Assembly: GCA_021802375.1 (NCBI GenBank)
Contig: JAKAAL010000230.1
Location: 1 to 6,722 of the forward strand
Source: Bacillota bacterium
GTDB taxonomy: Bacteria; Bacillota_E; Sulfobacillia; Sulfobacillales; Sulfobacillaceae
Direction: 5' to 3'
Length of the DNA stretch: 6,722 nt
Each line of letters begins with the position of its first letter. Within the stretch, counting starts at the first letter, position 1. Below, piece after piece: positions 1-5,713 of the stretch. A program made the translations under genes and the position numbers. The notes beneath the pieces are model-generated. The model was not told the DNA's origin. It ran no database searches and worked only from the letters and a program-made list of their open reading frames with translations.

Positions 1-1
1 C

Positions 2-256
2 CGCTATGGTTCCCATCACTCTGAAGCTATCGTTACGGACAGCTATGCCACGGGACAGATGTTTTTGGACCGTGTCGATGCCGCTGCCGTCTATTGGAAT
101 GCCTCCACCCGCTTTAGTGACGGATTTGAGTTTGGCTTGGGAGCTGAGGTGGGGATTAGCACGCAAAAGCTGCACGCCCGCGGACCCATGGGACTAGAGG
201 CCCTGACCACGTGGAAAACCATTGCCTACGGCAACGGCCACACGCGCGATTTGTAA
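2..256 (+). CDS. proA: Gamma-glutamyl phosphate reductase (glutamate-5-semialdehyde dehydrogenase), C-terminal part
   Basis: This is the last 84 codons of ProA, the NADPH-dependent cytosolic enzyme that reduces gamma-glutamyl phosphate to glutamate-5-semialdehyde in proline synthesis. The frame is open from base 2 and begins [13 protein letters not shown]. It contains the family's characteristic C-terminal block [17 protein letters not shown], followed by [17 protein letters not shown], and ends YGNGHTRDL before TAA. The catalytic cysteine and most of the NADPH-binding domain lie upstream of the window. The C-terminus looks complete and of normal length for the family. Internal ATG codons, such as base 59, are not starts. 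The gene converges on the lysR-type gene, whose stop codon is only 9 bp away, and no terminator hairpin separates them. The identification rests on very conserved motifs and is firm. Confidence 0.95.
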   Translation, partial: RYGSHHSEAIVTDSYATGQMFLDRVDAAAVYWNASTRFSDGFEFGLGAEVGISTQKLHARGPMGLEALTTWKTIAYGNGHTRDL

Positions 257-265
257 GAGGGTGCC

Positions 266-1165
266 CTAGCTCTCTGAAGAAAGCTTGCCCTCGGCATAGT
301 GCACAAACTGTAGCGCCACGGGCTGGCTGGCGACGCGTTCCGAATGATAGGCTAAGTAAAAAGGACGGGTTAGCTCCAGGCCTTGGACTTCTAGGCGTTG
401 GCTATGGCGCAATTGGCGGCGAAATAGCAGTTCGCGGGACACGAAGCCAGCCCCGAGGCCGGTCTCGACGGCGTCGATAAGCGCGGAGGCCGTGTCTACT
501 TCGAGGACGATGTGGTCTGGTTTGGGCCAGAGTAGTCGGTCGAAAGCGGCTTCAACCACAGCCTGGGTGGCCGATCCAGCTCGGCGCATCACAAACGGAA
601 GGTTGCGTAGATCTGACCACCGCGCGGGGCGTGGAATTTGACTATAAGGGCGGCATCGGGGAACAAGGAGGACGATTTCGTCGTTGGCGATGGCCATTGC
701 CGTCAGAGCCGGATCTTTTGAGCAAAGTCCCATAAATCCCAGGAGAACGCTTCCGTCGGCCAGGCGATCTTCCACCTCGCGCGTGTTCATTTCGTTAAGT
801 TCTACCCGTACCCCAGGGTAATCCGCAAGGAACTCGGCTAGCCATCGGGTGACCAGGCGCGCGGCGGGGCTGGAGCTGGTAGCAATGGTCAAGCGGCCAA
901 CGAGCGGGGCGATCGGCACCGGTACCGCGATGAGCTCGCGGTATTGCTTGAGGACTTCGTCTGCAAAGTTCAGGAAGCGAAAGCCCAGCGGCGTTAGTCG
1001 GAGCGGGCGCATGTCCCGCTCAATGAGGTGTTGGCCCAATTCCTTCTCCATCGCTTTCAGGCGGCGACTGGCCGTCGGTTGGCTGATGGAAACGGATTGG
1101 GCCGCTTCGGTAATGCTGGGGCACTCGGCGATGGCCCAGAAAAGCTCGAGATCTTCAAACGTCAT
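266..1165 (-). CDS. LysR-family transcriptional regulator
   Basis: This is a 299-residue LysR-type DNA-binding regulator, the normal length for the family. An N-terminal winged helix-turn-helix occupies about residues 3-62 (FEDLELFWAIAE, then SITEAAQSVSISQPTASRRLKAMEKELG), followed by the linker helix. The effector-binding domain runs from about residue 88 (GRLTIATSSSPAARLV, then FLADYPGVRVEL). The ATG at 1165 is preferred because GGGAGAG sits just upstream; an in-frame TTG at 1201 would add 12 residues that do not belong to the family fold and has no SD. The gene diverges from the permease at 1358, and LysR-type regulators commonly control the divergent neighbour, so the permease is the likely target. 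The effector is unknown. The domain resembles the CysB/CysL-like branch in general form, but I cannot assign a ligand. Confidence 0.93.
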   Translation of the reverse strand: MTFEDLELFWAIAECPSITEAAQSVSISQPTASRRLKAMEKELGQHLIERDMRPLRLTPLGFRFLNFADEVLKQYRELIAVPVPIAPLVGRLTIATSSSPAARLVTRWLAEFLADYPGVRVELNEMNTREVEDRLADGSVLLGFMGLCSKDPALTAMAIANDEIVLLVPRCRPYSQIPRPARWSDLRNLPFVMRRAGSATQAVVEAAFDRLLWPKPDHIVLEVDTASALIDAVETGLGAGFVSRELLFRRQLRHSQRLEVQGLELTRPFYLAYHSERVASQPVALQFVHYAEGKLSSES

Positions 1166-1195
1166 GGTGGCTCTCTCCCATATTTGGCTCGTCCT

Positions 1196-1210
1196 ATGCA
1201 AATTTTACAT
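1196..1210. promoter_or_regulatory. Candidate LysR operator with T-N11-A palindrome
   Basis: ATGCAAATTTTACAT is an imperfect 15-bp palindrome (ATG-n-AAA-w-TTT-n-CAT; 6 of 7 base pairs of the arms match). It contains the T-N11-A core expected for LysR-type sites. It lies about 30 bp upstream of the regulator's ATG and overlaps the -35 of the permease promoter. This placement suits combined autorepression and control of the divergent gene. The assignment is inferred from position and symmetry only. Confidence 0.45.
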
Positions 1211-1232
1211 GAACCGTTGTTATCCGTATACG
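1204..1232 (+). promoter_or_regulatory. Sigma70-like promoter of the permease gene
   Basis: The -35 is TTTACA at 1204-1209 (5 of 6 to TTGACA). The -10 is TATACG at 1227-1232 (4 of 6 to TATAAT). The spacer is exactly 17 bp. Transcription would start near 1239, giving a leader of about 120 nt before the permease ATG. The -35 lies inside one palindrome and the -10 inside another, so binding of the divergently encoded LysR protein could directly affect this promoter. On the opposite strand TAAAAT (1202-1207) could be a -10 for the lysR-type gene, but I see no matching -35. Confidence 0.5.
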
Positions 1233-1235
1233 CAT
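1222..1235. promoter_or_regulatory. Second palindrome overlapping the permease -10
   Basis: ATCCGTATACGCAT is symmetric at 6 of 7 positions per arm, with the perfect core CGTATACG at 1225-1232. Its centre lies about 25 bp from the centre of the neighbouring 15-bp palindrome, and it covers the predicted -10. The two may be the recognition and activation half-sites of a LysR tetramer, or this may be a separate operator. In addition CCTATG at 1193-1198 and CATAGG at 1238-1243 form a wider inverted repeat enclosing both. Confidence 0.4.
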
Positions 1236-1357
1236 TTCATAGGGTTAGAGAAGATTGATGCCCGGCAAGCCGCCCTGAATGTCGAGAGCGCCGTGCTGTG
1301 GACACTGGGATGATGTGGAGTCAGCGGTCTTGAGCACTTACCCCGAGGAGTGGTGTC

Positions 1358-2413
1358 ATGCAAATGCCGACTAAGCGTGGGACCGGGTTCAAACCACAGG
1401 TTAGCCCTGTCTTCCTATTTCTTGGGATTGCTCTTTTGGGCGTCTTTTATGCCAAGTGGTATCCCTATTACCTGAAGACGGTTTCTGTAGCGACGAGCCG
1501 ATCTTTAGGAACGTCGTTCGTGCTCGGTGCTCATGGGCATCCGCCTATGGTGGGCATCGCCGCCGCCCTAAGTTTCTTCGAAGCCTACTTTAAGGCGATT
1601 TGGATAGCGCTTGTTGTAGGCATTTTAGTGGGGGCGGGAGTGCAGACCCTGCTGCCAGCTAGTTGGCTCTATCAAATCCTAGGTAAGGCCGGGGCCAAGA
1701 GTCGGATTCGGGCGATAGCCGCAGCGGTGCCCTCGATGATGTGCACTTGCTGCAGTTCGCCTATCGTGGTGGGGATGAAAAAAGCCACTCTCTCCGACGG
1801 GGCAGCGCTAGGTTATTGGCTGGCAAATCCCGTCCTTAACCCGGCCACCATCGTATTCATGGGCTTTGTCCTGGGATGGAACTGGGCCTTGTTACGCATC
1901 GTCATGGGAGCCATTTTAGTCTTGGGTGCGTCTTGGCTAGGGGATCGCTGGACGGGAACGGGGGAGGGCAAGTTCCAAAAGGCTACCGTGGAGCCCCCTC
2001 GTGACCTCCCGCCAACGTTTCGCGGATATGCGGCCGCCGCGGGCAGACTAGCCATTACGTTGGTTCCGGAATATGCCGTCATCGTCATCGCCTTGGGGGC
2101 CGTTAGGGCGTGGCTCTTTCCCTTGGTCAGCCCCAGCGTTGGCCATAGCTTGATGCTAATGGTCGTACTGACCATCGTGGGGACCCTCTTTGTGATCCCT
2201 ACCGCAGGTGAGATTCCCATCGTGCAAACACTCTTGAATGCGGGGCTGGGATTAGGAGCGGCAGGAGCCCTGATGATCACTCTGCCAGCGATCAGCCTTC
2301 CCTCGATGGCCATGGTGAGTGGTCAATTAGGACGGCAAACCGTTTTGCAAGTCGCCGGTTTGGTGGCCCTGACGGGATTAATCACTGGCGCTGTGGCGCT
2401 CATGTGGTTGTAA
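1358..2413 (+). CDS. ArsP/YraQ-type permease (PF03773-like), putative metal or organoarsenical efflux
   Basis: This is a 351-residue polytopic inner-membrane permease. Hydrophobic segments are visible at about residues 16-33, 65-97, 117-140, 150-192, 228-255, 262-282 and 292-350. Family landmarks are present: the cysteine motif C129-T-C-C-S-S-P135, ANPVLNP at 156-162 and PTAGEIPI at 281-288. Members of this predicted-permease family include ArsP, which exports trivalent methylated or aromatic arsenicals, and SO_0444-type transporters linked to Cu/Zn efflux. The thiol cluster fits a soft metal or metalloid substrate, but the substrate cannot be read from sequence. The start is chosen on GAGGAG at 1345-1350, 7 bp before ATG; the in-frame ATG at 1364 is less well spaced. 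The gene stands alone, divergent from the LysR-type regulator and followed by a terminator. No arsenic or mercury resistance genes adjoin it. Confidence 0.85.
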   Translation: MQMPTKRGTGFKPQVSPVFLFLGIALLGVFYAKWYPYYLKTVSVATSRSLGTSFVLGAHGHPPMVGIAAALSFFEAYFKAIWIALVVGILVGAGVQTLLPASWLYQILGKAGAKSRIRAIAAAVPSMMCTCCSSPIVVGMKKATLSDGAALGYWLANPVLNPATIVFMGFVLGWNWALLRIVMGAILVLGASWLGDRWTGTGEGKFQKATVEPPRDLPPTFRGYAAAAGRLAITLVPEYAVIVIALGAVRAWLFPLVSPSVGHSLMLMVVLTIVGTLFVIPTAGEIPIVQTLLNAGLGLGAAGALMITLPAISLPSMAMVSGQLGRQTVLQVAGLVALTGLITGAVALMWL

Positions 2414-2507
2414 TCTCCATCGTTCCACGAAAGCCCCCAGCTATACTCAGCTCGGGGCTTTCTTGGTTTCCGTATAGCGCGAACGGCACCGCTCAACGAT
2501 GGGAGAT
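2413..2507. repeat. Long inverted repeat enclosing the terminator
   Basis: ATCTCCATCGTT at 2413-2424 is complementary to AACGATGGGAGAT at 2495-2507, with one bulged G. The arms lie 70 bp apart and enclose the terminator hairpin. This makes a 95-bp nested stem structure beginning at the last base of the permease stop codon. It could stabilise the mRNA 3' end, or it could be the remains of a small palindromic element. No flanking direct repeats are obvious. Confidence 0.45.
2429..2462 (+). terminator. Intrinsic terminator of the permease gene
   Basis: GAAAGCCCC at 2429-2437 pairs perfectly with GGGGCTTTC at 2454-2462. A C:C mismatch and a further AGCT/AGCT stem follow inside, closed by a six-base loop. 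The 3' side continues CTTTCTTGGTTT, which is moderately T-rich rather than a clean U-tract. It begins 15 bp after the permease stop, the expected place for rho-independent termination. Confidence 0.75.
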
Positions 2508-3183
2508 GTGATGAGCGCTCCCGCTACCTAACGCTATCGGGTTGGGGTCGGGGGTTCCAAGGTCACTCCGGGAAGTTCCTGTTTGTGCGACGGTTCGGCC
2601 GATCTGTTACCCATCGCGCGTCTTATGCCAGATCTGCCCAGGTATCGATTCGGACCGCTCCAGCCGTACAGGCTCCACTCCACCAGTATTTCGCTCTCAA
2701 ACTCACCTCGCGGGTTTCGATTCAGAAGGGAATGCGCGACCGTACGGGGACCTGGAGGATTTGGACTTGGCCAATGACGAGCTGACTTTCGGATCGCCAG
2801 AAGGATACCCACGATGCGCTGCAAGATTCATCATCCAGCCTTGGCTTTAGTGGAGGATGTTTTGAGGGTGACAGGGTGGGTGCTGGCTTGCCAGACGGGA
2901 TCACTCACCCGCCAGTAAGAGGATACACCCAAGATCCCCTCCCCGCTTTGAAGGGAGAAAAAGGTGGAGAGAGAAAAAGATCAGACGAAGGCGGTTGTCT
3001 ATTTTATTTAGGTTTTAGGTAACTGCTGACACCACACTGCGCACTTCTGGGTTGAGGTTAGCGTAAGCTTTATGCCAAGGAATGCAATGTGTTTGGCCAG
3101 GGTCAGCTTGGGAGATCGATGGAAGGCCTTTATGCGAGGGCGTGTTGCGTCCGCACTCACTAGCGGAGATAGGAGCGAGTACG
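2508..3183. other. Gene-poor stretch, possibly decayed coding sequence
   Basis: About 670 bp have no convincing gene. Both strands hold short ORFs (for example plus 2542-2850, minus 2534-2824, minus 3015-3197), none with a good SD or a family I recognise. The plus-frame peptide around 2707-2847 (FDSEGNARPYGDLEDLDL, then FGSPEGYPRC) reads like protein but has only a TTG start without an SD. Minus-strand peptides such as NRSAEPSHKQE and MMNLAAHRG faintly recall TnpB-type transposase tails, but there is no zinc ribbon or DED catalytic region. I therefore do not call a transposase. Purine runs (GGGAGAAAAAGGTGGAGAG) occur near 2950. The last 100 bp are the leader of the acyl-CoA dehydrogenase operon, in which I find no convincing -35/-10 pair. 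Confidence 0.4.
2874..2910. other. Strong bulged hairpin in the gene-poor region
   Basis: GGGTGGGTG at 2874-2882 pairs with CACTCACCC at 2902-2910 (nine pairs including one G:U). Inside, CTGG/CCAG is closed by CTTG, a known stable tetraloop type when flanked by G and C. Seven unpaired bases (ACGGGAT, 2895-2901) lie on the 3' side between the two stems. There is no T-tract, so it does not look like a terminator. It could be part of a structured RNA or a subterminal palindrome of a lost insertion element. I do not recognise a known RNA family. Confidence 0.4.
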
Positions 3184-4368
3184 ATGAGCGCCGCCAAAAT
3201 AGATATCGATGACTACTTCGGCACCACAGGGGATATCCAGATTGCCTTTGCCCAATCCCTGAACATTCAAAACCGCATTCGCAGATGGATTGTAGAAGAG
3301 GTGCAACCCCATCTGGGCCAATGGTGGCAACAGGGTCGGACCCCTGACGGGATGATGGCTCAGATGGCTAGCCTGGGCATCTTTGAAACTGGGGGGGACC
3401 CAAAAGCCCCCGGGGAACGATGGCCCTGGGCGTACGGTCTCGCCATGAGGGAGTTGGAACGCGCAGATTCTGGGTTGCGCACGCGAGCCTCGGTGCAGTG
3501 TGGATTAGTGATGCACGCCATCGCCCGCTTCGGAGACGACCGGCAGCGCGCGACCTGGCTTTCTCCGCTGCTAAGGGGCGAGACGGTGGGGGGATTTGCC
3601 TTGACGGAGGCGGGTGCGGGATCGAATCCGAAGGAGATGGCCTGTTGGTGCCAACGAAAAGGGGAATATTGGCTGCTCGAAGGCAACAAACGTTGGGTCA
3701 CCAACGCGGACCAGGCGGATCTGTTAGTGGTATGGGCCAAAGAGCGAGACACCGAAGAAATTCGTGGATTCATCGTGCCCACAACCTATCCCGGCGTAAC
3801 ACGTCAACCCATTTCGACGCATGCTTCGATGCGCTTGGCCGCACCTTGGGATGTGGGTCTTAGTGCAGTGCGATTGCCCGTTACCTATTGCTTAGCGGGC
3901 GCCAAAGGACTACAAGCCCCCTTGGCCTGCATTACTCAGGCCCGTTATGCGGTGGTCTGGGGCACGATTGGAGCCGCCTTAGATTGCTTTCATGAGGCCA
4001 TGGACTTTACTCAGCGGCGAATAAGTTTTGGCAGATCCTTAGCCCACAGTCAAATGATTCAGGAACGTCTTGTGGACATGCAATCTCATATCGTTGCCAT
4101 GGAGCTCCGTGCGGTACAATTAGCACGTCTGGCGGGACGGGACCAGCTGCGCTATCCGCAAGTTGCCCTAGCCAAACGAGATAATGCACGCGCGGCCCTG
4201 AGCGTAGCGCGCATAGCGTGCGAGATATTGGCGGCCAAAGGATTTGAACTGGATAGCCGTAGCTTTCGACATATGGCCAATTTAGAGAGCGTGGACACCT
4301 ATGAGGGAACCTATGCCGTGCAAACCTTGATCGTGGGTCGGGACGTGACCGGCTTATCGGCCTTCTAG
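3184..4368 (+). CDS. Acyl-CoA dehydrogenase, glutaryl-CoA dehydrogenase-like
   Basis: This is a 394-residue FAD-dependent acyl-CoA dehydrogenase of normal family length, with no signal peptide. It resembles glutaryl-CoA dehydrogenase, which oxidises and decarboxylates glutaryl-CoA to crotonyl-CoA in lysine, tryptophan and aromatic degradation. Matching blocks include RELERADSGLR and SVQCGLVMH near 90-110, FALTEAGAGSNP, WVTNADQADLLVVWA, ITQARYAVVWG and the C-terminus VDTYEGTYAVQTLIVGRDVTG. E374 in YEGT is the catalytic base position. R99 and S103 correspond to human Arg94 and Ser98, which bind the substrate gamma-carboxylate. The usual FAD-contacting GGNG is AAKG at 350-353, and TEPxSGSD reads TEAGAGSN. 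These are unusual changes that may alter cofactor or substrate handling. The ATG at 3184 follows AGGAG by 8 bp; the longer in-frame ATG at 3082 adds 34 non-family residues. It is the first gene of a four-gene operon. Confidence 0.9.
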   Translation: MSAAKIDIDDYFGTTGDIQIAFAQSLNIQNRIRRWIVEEVQPHLGQWWQQGRTPDGMMAQMASLGIFETGGDPKAPGERWPWAYGLAMRELERADSGLRTRASVQCGLVMHAIARFGDDRQRATWLSPLLRGETVGGFALTEAGAGSNPKEMACWCQRKGEYWLLEGNKRWVTNADQADLLVVWAKERDTEEIRGFIVPTTYPGVTRQPISTHASMRLAAPWDVGLSAVRLPVTYCLAGAKGLQAPLACITQARYAVVWGTIGAALDCFHEAMDFTQRRISFGRSLAHSQMIQERLVDMQSHIVAMELRAVQLARLAGRDQLRYPQVALAKRDNARAALSVARIACEILAAKGFELDSRSFRHMANLESVDTYEGTYAVQTLIVGRDVTGLSAF

Positions 4369-4383
4369 CAGAAAGGAGTCTTG

Positions 4384-4761
4384 ATGCAGGCGTCGTGGTT
4401 GATTGTGGTGGAAGGCAAACACGATGTGGCGCAGGTGCACGCGGTTGCGCCACAGGTGGAAGTCGTGGCGACCCATGGTTGGCCAAGCCAGATCCGACTA
4501 AACCAGCTAAGGAGATTAGGCCGGGGACGGCCAGTGGCCTTGCTCACCGATGGCGATAGCGCCGGGCAAAGGATCCGAGCCGAATTGCACGAAGTGTTTC
4601 CCAAGGCGATAGATATCTACATACGGCGATCGTTTAACGGCGTCGAGCATGCCCCCCTGACCTACCTGGCCCGTAGGCTGGAGCGCGCAGGGATTATTGA
4701 CGAGACCGCGTCATTTTTAGAAACGGACCAGATCATCAAGGCTGACAGAGGTGAAAGCTGA
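4384..4761 (+). CDS. Small Toprim-domain protein, RNase M5-like
   Basis: This 125-residue protein consists almost entirely of a Toprim domain. The motifs are VVEGKHD near residues 8-14 (E10 is the general acid/base position) and LTDGDSAGQRIR at 54-65, with metal-binding D56 and D58. FNGVEHAP at 85-91 matches the GVEHA block characteristic of RNase M5, the nuclease that matures 5S rRNA in Gram-positives. It stops well short of typical M5 (about 180 residues), so the C-terminal rRNA-binding region is missing, and it is not beside ksgA, where rnmV usually lies. It may be a stand-alone Toprim nuclease or a diverged M5; a role in 5S maturation is not assured. ATG 4384 is chosen over TTG 4381 because GAAAGGAG ends 5 bp before it. 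It follows the dehydrogenase stop by 15 bp. Confidence 0.8.
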   Translation: MQASWLIVVEGKHDVAQVHAVAPQVEVVATHGWPSQIRLNQLRRLGRGRPVALLTDGDSAGQRIRAELHEVFPKAIDIYIRRSFNGVEHAPLTYLARRLERAGIIDETASFLETDQIIKADRGES

Positions 4762-4780
4762 TAAAGGAAGGTGAAGGTTC

Positions 4781-5278
4781 ATGGCGAAGCCGCCATCGCC
4801 GCAGGGAATTTTCATCAAATGCCCGCGATTGGGCACTGGGCAGGAGGCGTCCTATCCGGCAGACGACGTACGATTTCGCCCCGCCGCCTATGGACTATAC
4901 GTACGTCAGGGCCGAATTCTTTTGGGGCGGTCCCGGTTTACCAACCAGTGGGACATCCCCGGGGGAGGGGTCGAAGCATGGGAGACGCTCGAAGCAGGTA
5001 TGGTCCGTGAATTCTATGAAGAGACCGGGGTCAAGGTGCATATTGTCCGGCTGCTAGACTTTCGCGAAGGGTTCATCGCATTTGGCCGCCACCCGTTTCA
5101 CTCCTTGCGGTATTATTATGCCGTCGAAGGGGATGGCGATGAGGTTCTGGTGCCCGATCTCGATGAACTATTGAGCATATCCTGGGTGGAGCCGGGCGAG
5201 ATTCGGCCAGAAGAATGCGCTGCCGGTGATTTTGCACTCATAAAACGAGTCATTGCGACTGAAGGAAAGCGTGGTTAA
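4781..5278 (+). CDS. Nudix hydrolase
   Basis: This is a 165-residue cytosolic Nudix-fold hydrolase. A perfect Nudix box (GX5EX7REUXEEXGU) is visible at residues 62-84: G62-GVEAW-E68-TLEAGMV-R76-E77-FY-E80-E81-T-G-V84. The glutamates coordinate the divalent metal that drives cleavage of nucleoside diphosphates linked to another group. WDIPGGG precedes the box, as in typical members. The CoA-pyrophosphatase signature is not present, so a direct link to CoA metabolism cannot be claimed. The substrate is unknown; nucleotide sanitation or sugar-nucleotide hydrolysis are both possible. About 30 residues precede the fold and are not recognised. The start is supported by AAAGGAAGG at 4763-4771, 9 bp before ATG. 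The gene begins 19 bp after the Toprim gene and abuts the thioesterase gene. Confidence 0.9.
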   Translation: MAKPPSPQGIFIKCPRLGTGQEASYPADDVRFRPAAYGLYVRQGRILLGRSRFTNQWDIPGGGVEAWETLEAGMVREFYEETGVKVHIVRLLDFREGFIAFGRHPFHSLRYYYAVEGDGDEVLVPDLDELLSISWVEPGEIRPEECAAGDFALIKRVIATEGKRG

Positions 5279-5713
5279 GTGGATCAACAGGGAATTTATT
5301 GGCAACGCGCTCGGAGGCTTGAAGCAGGGCCAGTGTGGCAATTGTTCAAGATGTCGGTGATCGGGGCGGAAGAGGGAAAGGCGTCGGTGCGCATGTTGAC
5401 CGGCCCCACCGTGCTGCAACAACTGGGTCACGTCCACGGCGGGGTGCTAATGACGTTACTCGACTCTGCCATGGCGGCTAGTCTAGATACCGTACTGGCC
5501 CCAGAATGGACGGCAGTCACATCACAATTGAACACGCACTTTCTGCGACCAGCGACTGGGGCACAGTTGACGGCTACCGGACGCGTGGTTCGGCGAGGGA
5601 CTCATTTATCGGTGACCGAGGGGGAAATTGTCGATGAAAATCGGGTCACCGTGGCCACGGCTAGCGCCCAGTTTTTCATGATTGCCAGGCCGACGGCGAG
5701 TGTGACCGACTAA
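5279..5713 (+). CDS. PaaI-family hotdog thioesterase
   Basis: This is a 144-residue single-hotdog protein of the PaaI/YbgC-like acyl-CoA thioesterase superfamily, which usually hydrolyses aromatic or medium-chain acyl-CoA. The active-site segment is visible: HVHGGVLMTLLDSAMA, with the HGG loop at 53-55 and D62 on the central helix where PaaI carries its catalytic aspartate. TSQLNTHFLRPA and a final QFFMIAR strand complete the fold, and the length is typical. The start is GTG at 5279, directly after the Nudix stop (TAAGTG, no gap). AAGGAAAG lies 9 bp upstream inside the Nudix gene, which implies translational coupling. As last gene of an operon headed by an acyl-CoA dehydrogenase it may recycle CoA or remove dead-end acyl-CoAs. 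Its stop overlaps the stop of the convergent gene by 4 bp. Confidence 0.88.
   Translation: MDQQGIYWQRARRLEAGPVWQLFKMSVIGAEEGKASVRMLTGPTVLQQLGHVHGGVLMTLLDSAMAASLDTVLAPEWTAVTSQLNTHFLRPATGAQLTATGRVVRRGTHLSVTEGEIVDENRVTVATASAQFFMIARPTASVTD

Noticed and set aside
1258..1278. Tiny leader ORF MPGKPP in the permease 5' leader
   Set aside because: Only six codons, no good SD, and no attenuator hairpin follows it; it is most likely chance.
1813..2313. 166-codon open frame antisense to the permease
   Set aside because: It is a frame shadow of a strongly supported membrane protein; it has no SD and no recognisable domain.
2513..2541. GAGCGCTC palindrome and CCCG/CGGG hairpin after the permease terminator
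   Set aside because: The stems are too short (8-bp palindrome; four pairs plus two after a mismatch) to claim a function.
2534..2824. TnpB-type transposase C-terminal relic on the minus strand
   Set aside because: The resemblance is limited to a short SHKQE-like tail; no zinc-ribbon cysteines or catalytic residues are visible in any minus frame, so it is kept only as a possibility in the gene-poor entry.
2874..2910. T-box, cobalamin or FMN riboswitch
   Set aside because: Superficial GGGTGG and GCCAG strings are present, but none of the diagnostic conserved boxes of these riboswitches is found.
3082..3183. 34-codon N-terminal extension of the acyl-CoA dehydrogenase from ATG 3082
   Set aside because: It does not match the family N-terminus, has no SD, and a well-spaced AGGAG precedes ATG 3184.
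4007..4486. 159-codon minus-strand open frame across the dehydrogenase/Toprim junction
   Set aside because: It overlaps two genes with clear family motifs on the plus strand; its composition is that of a shadow frame.
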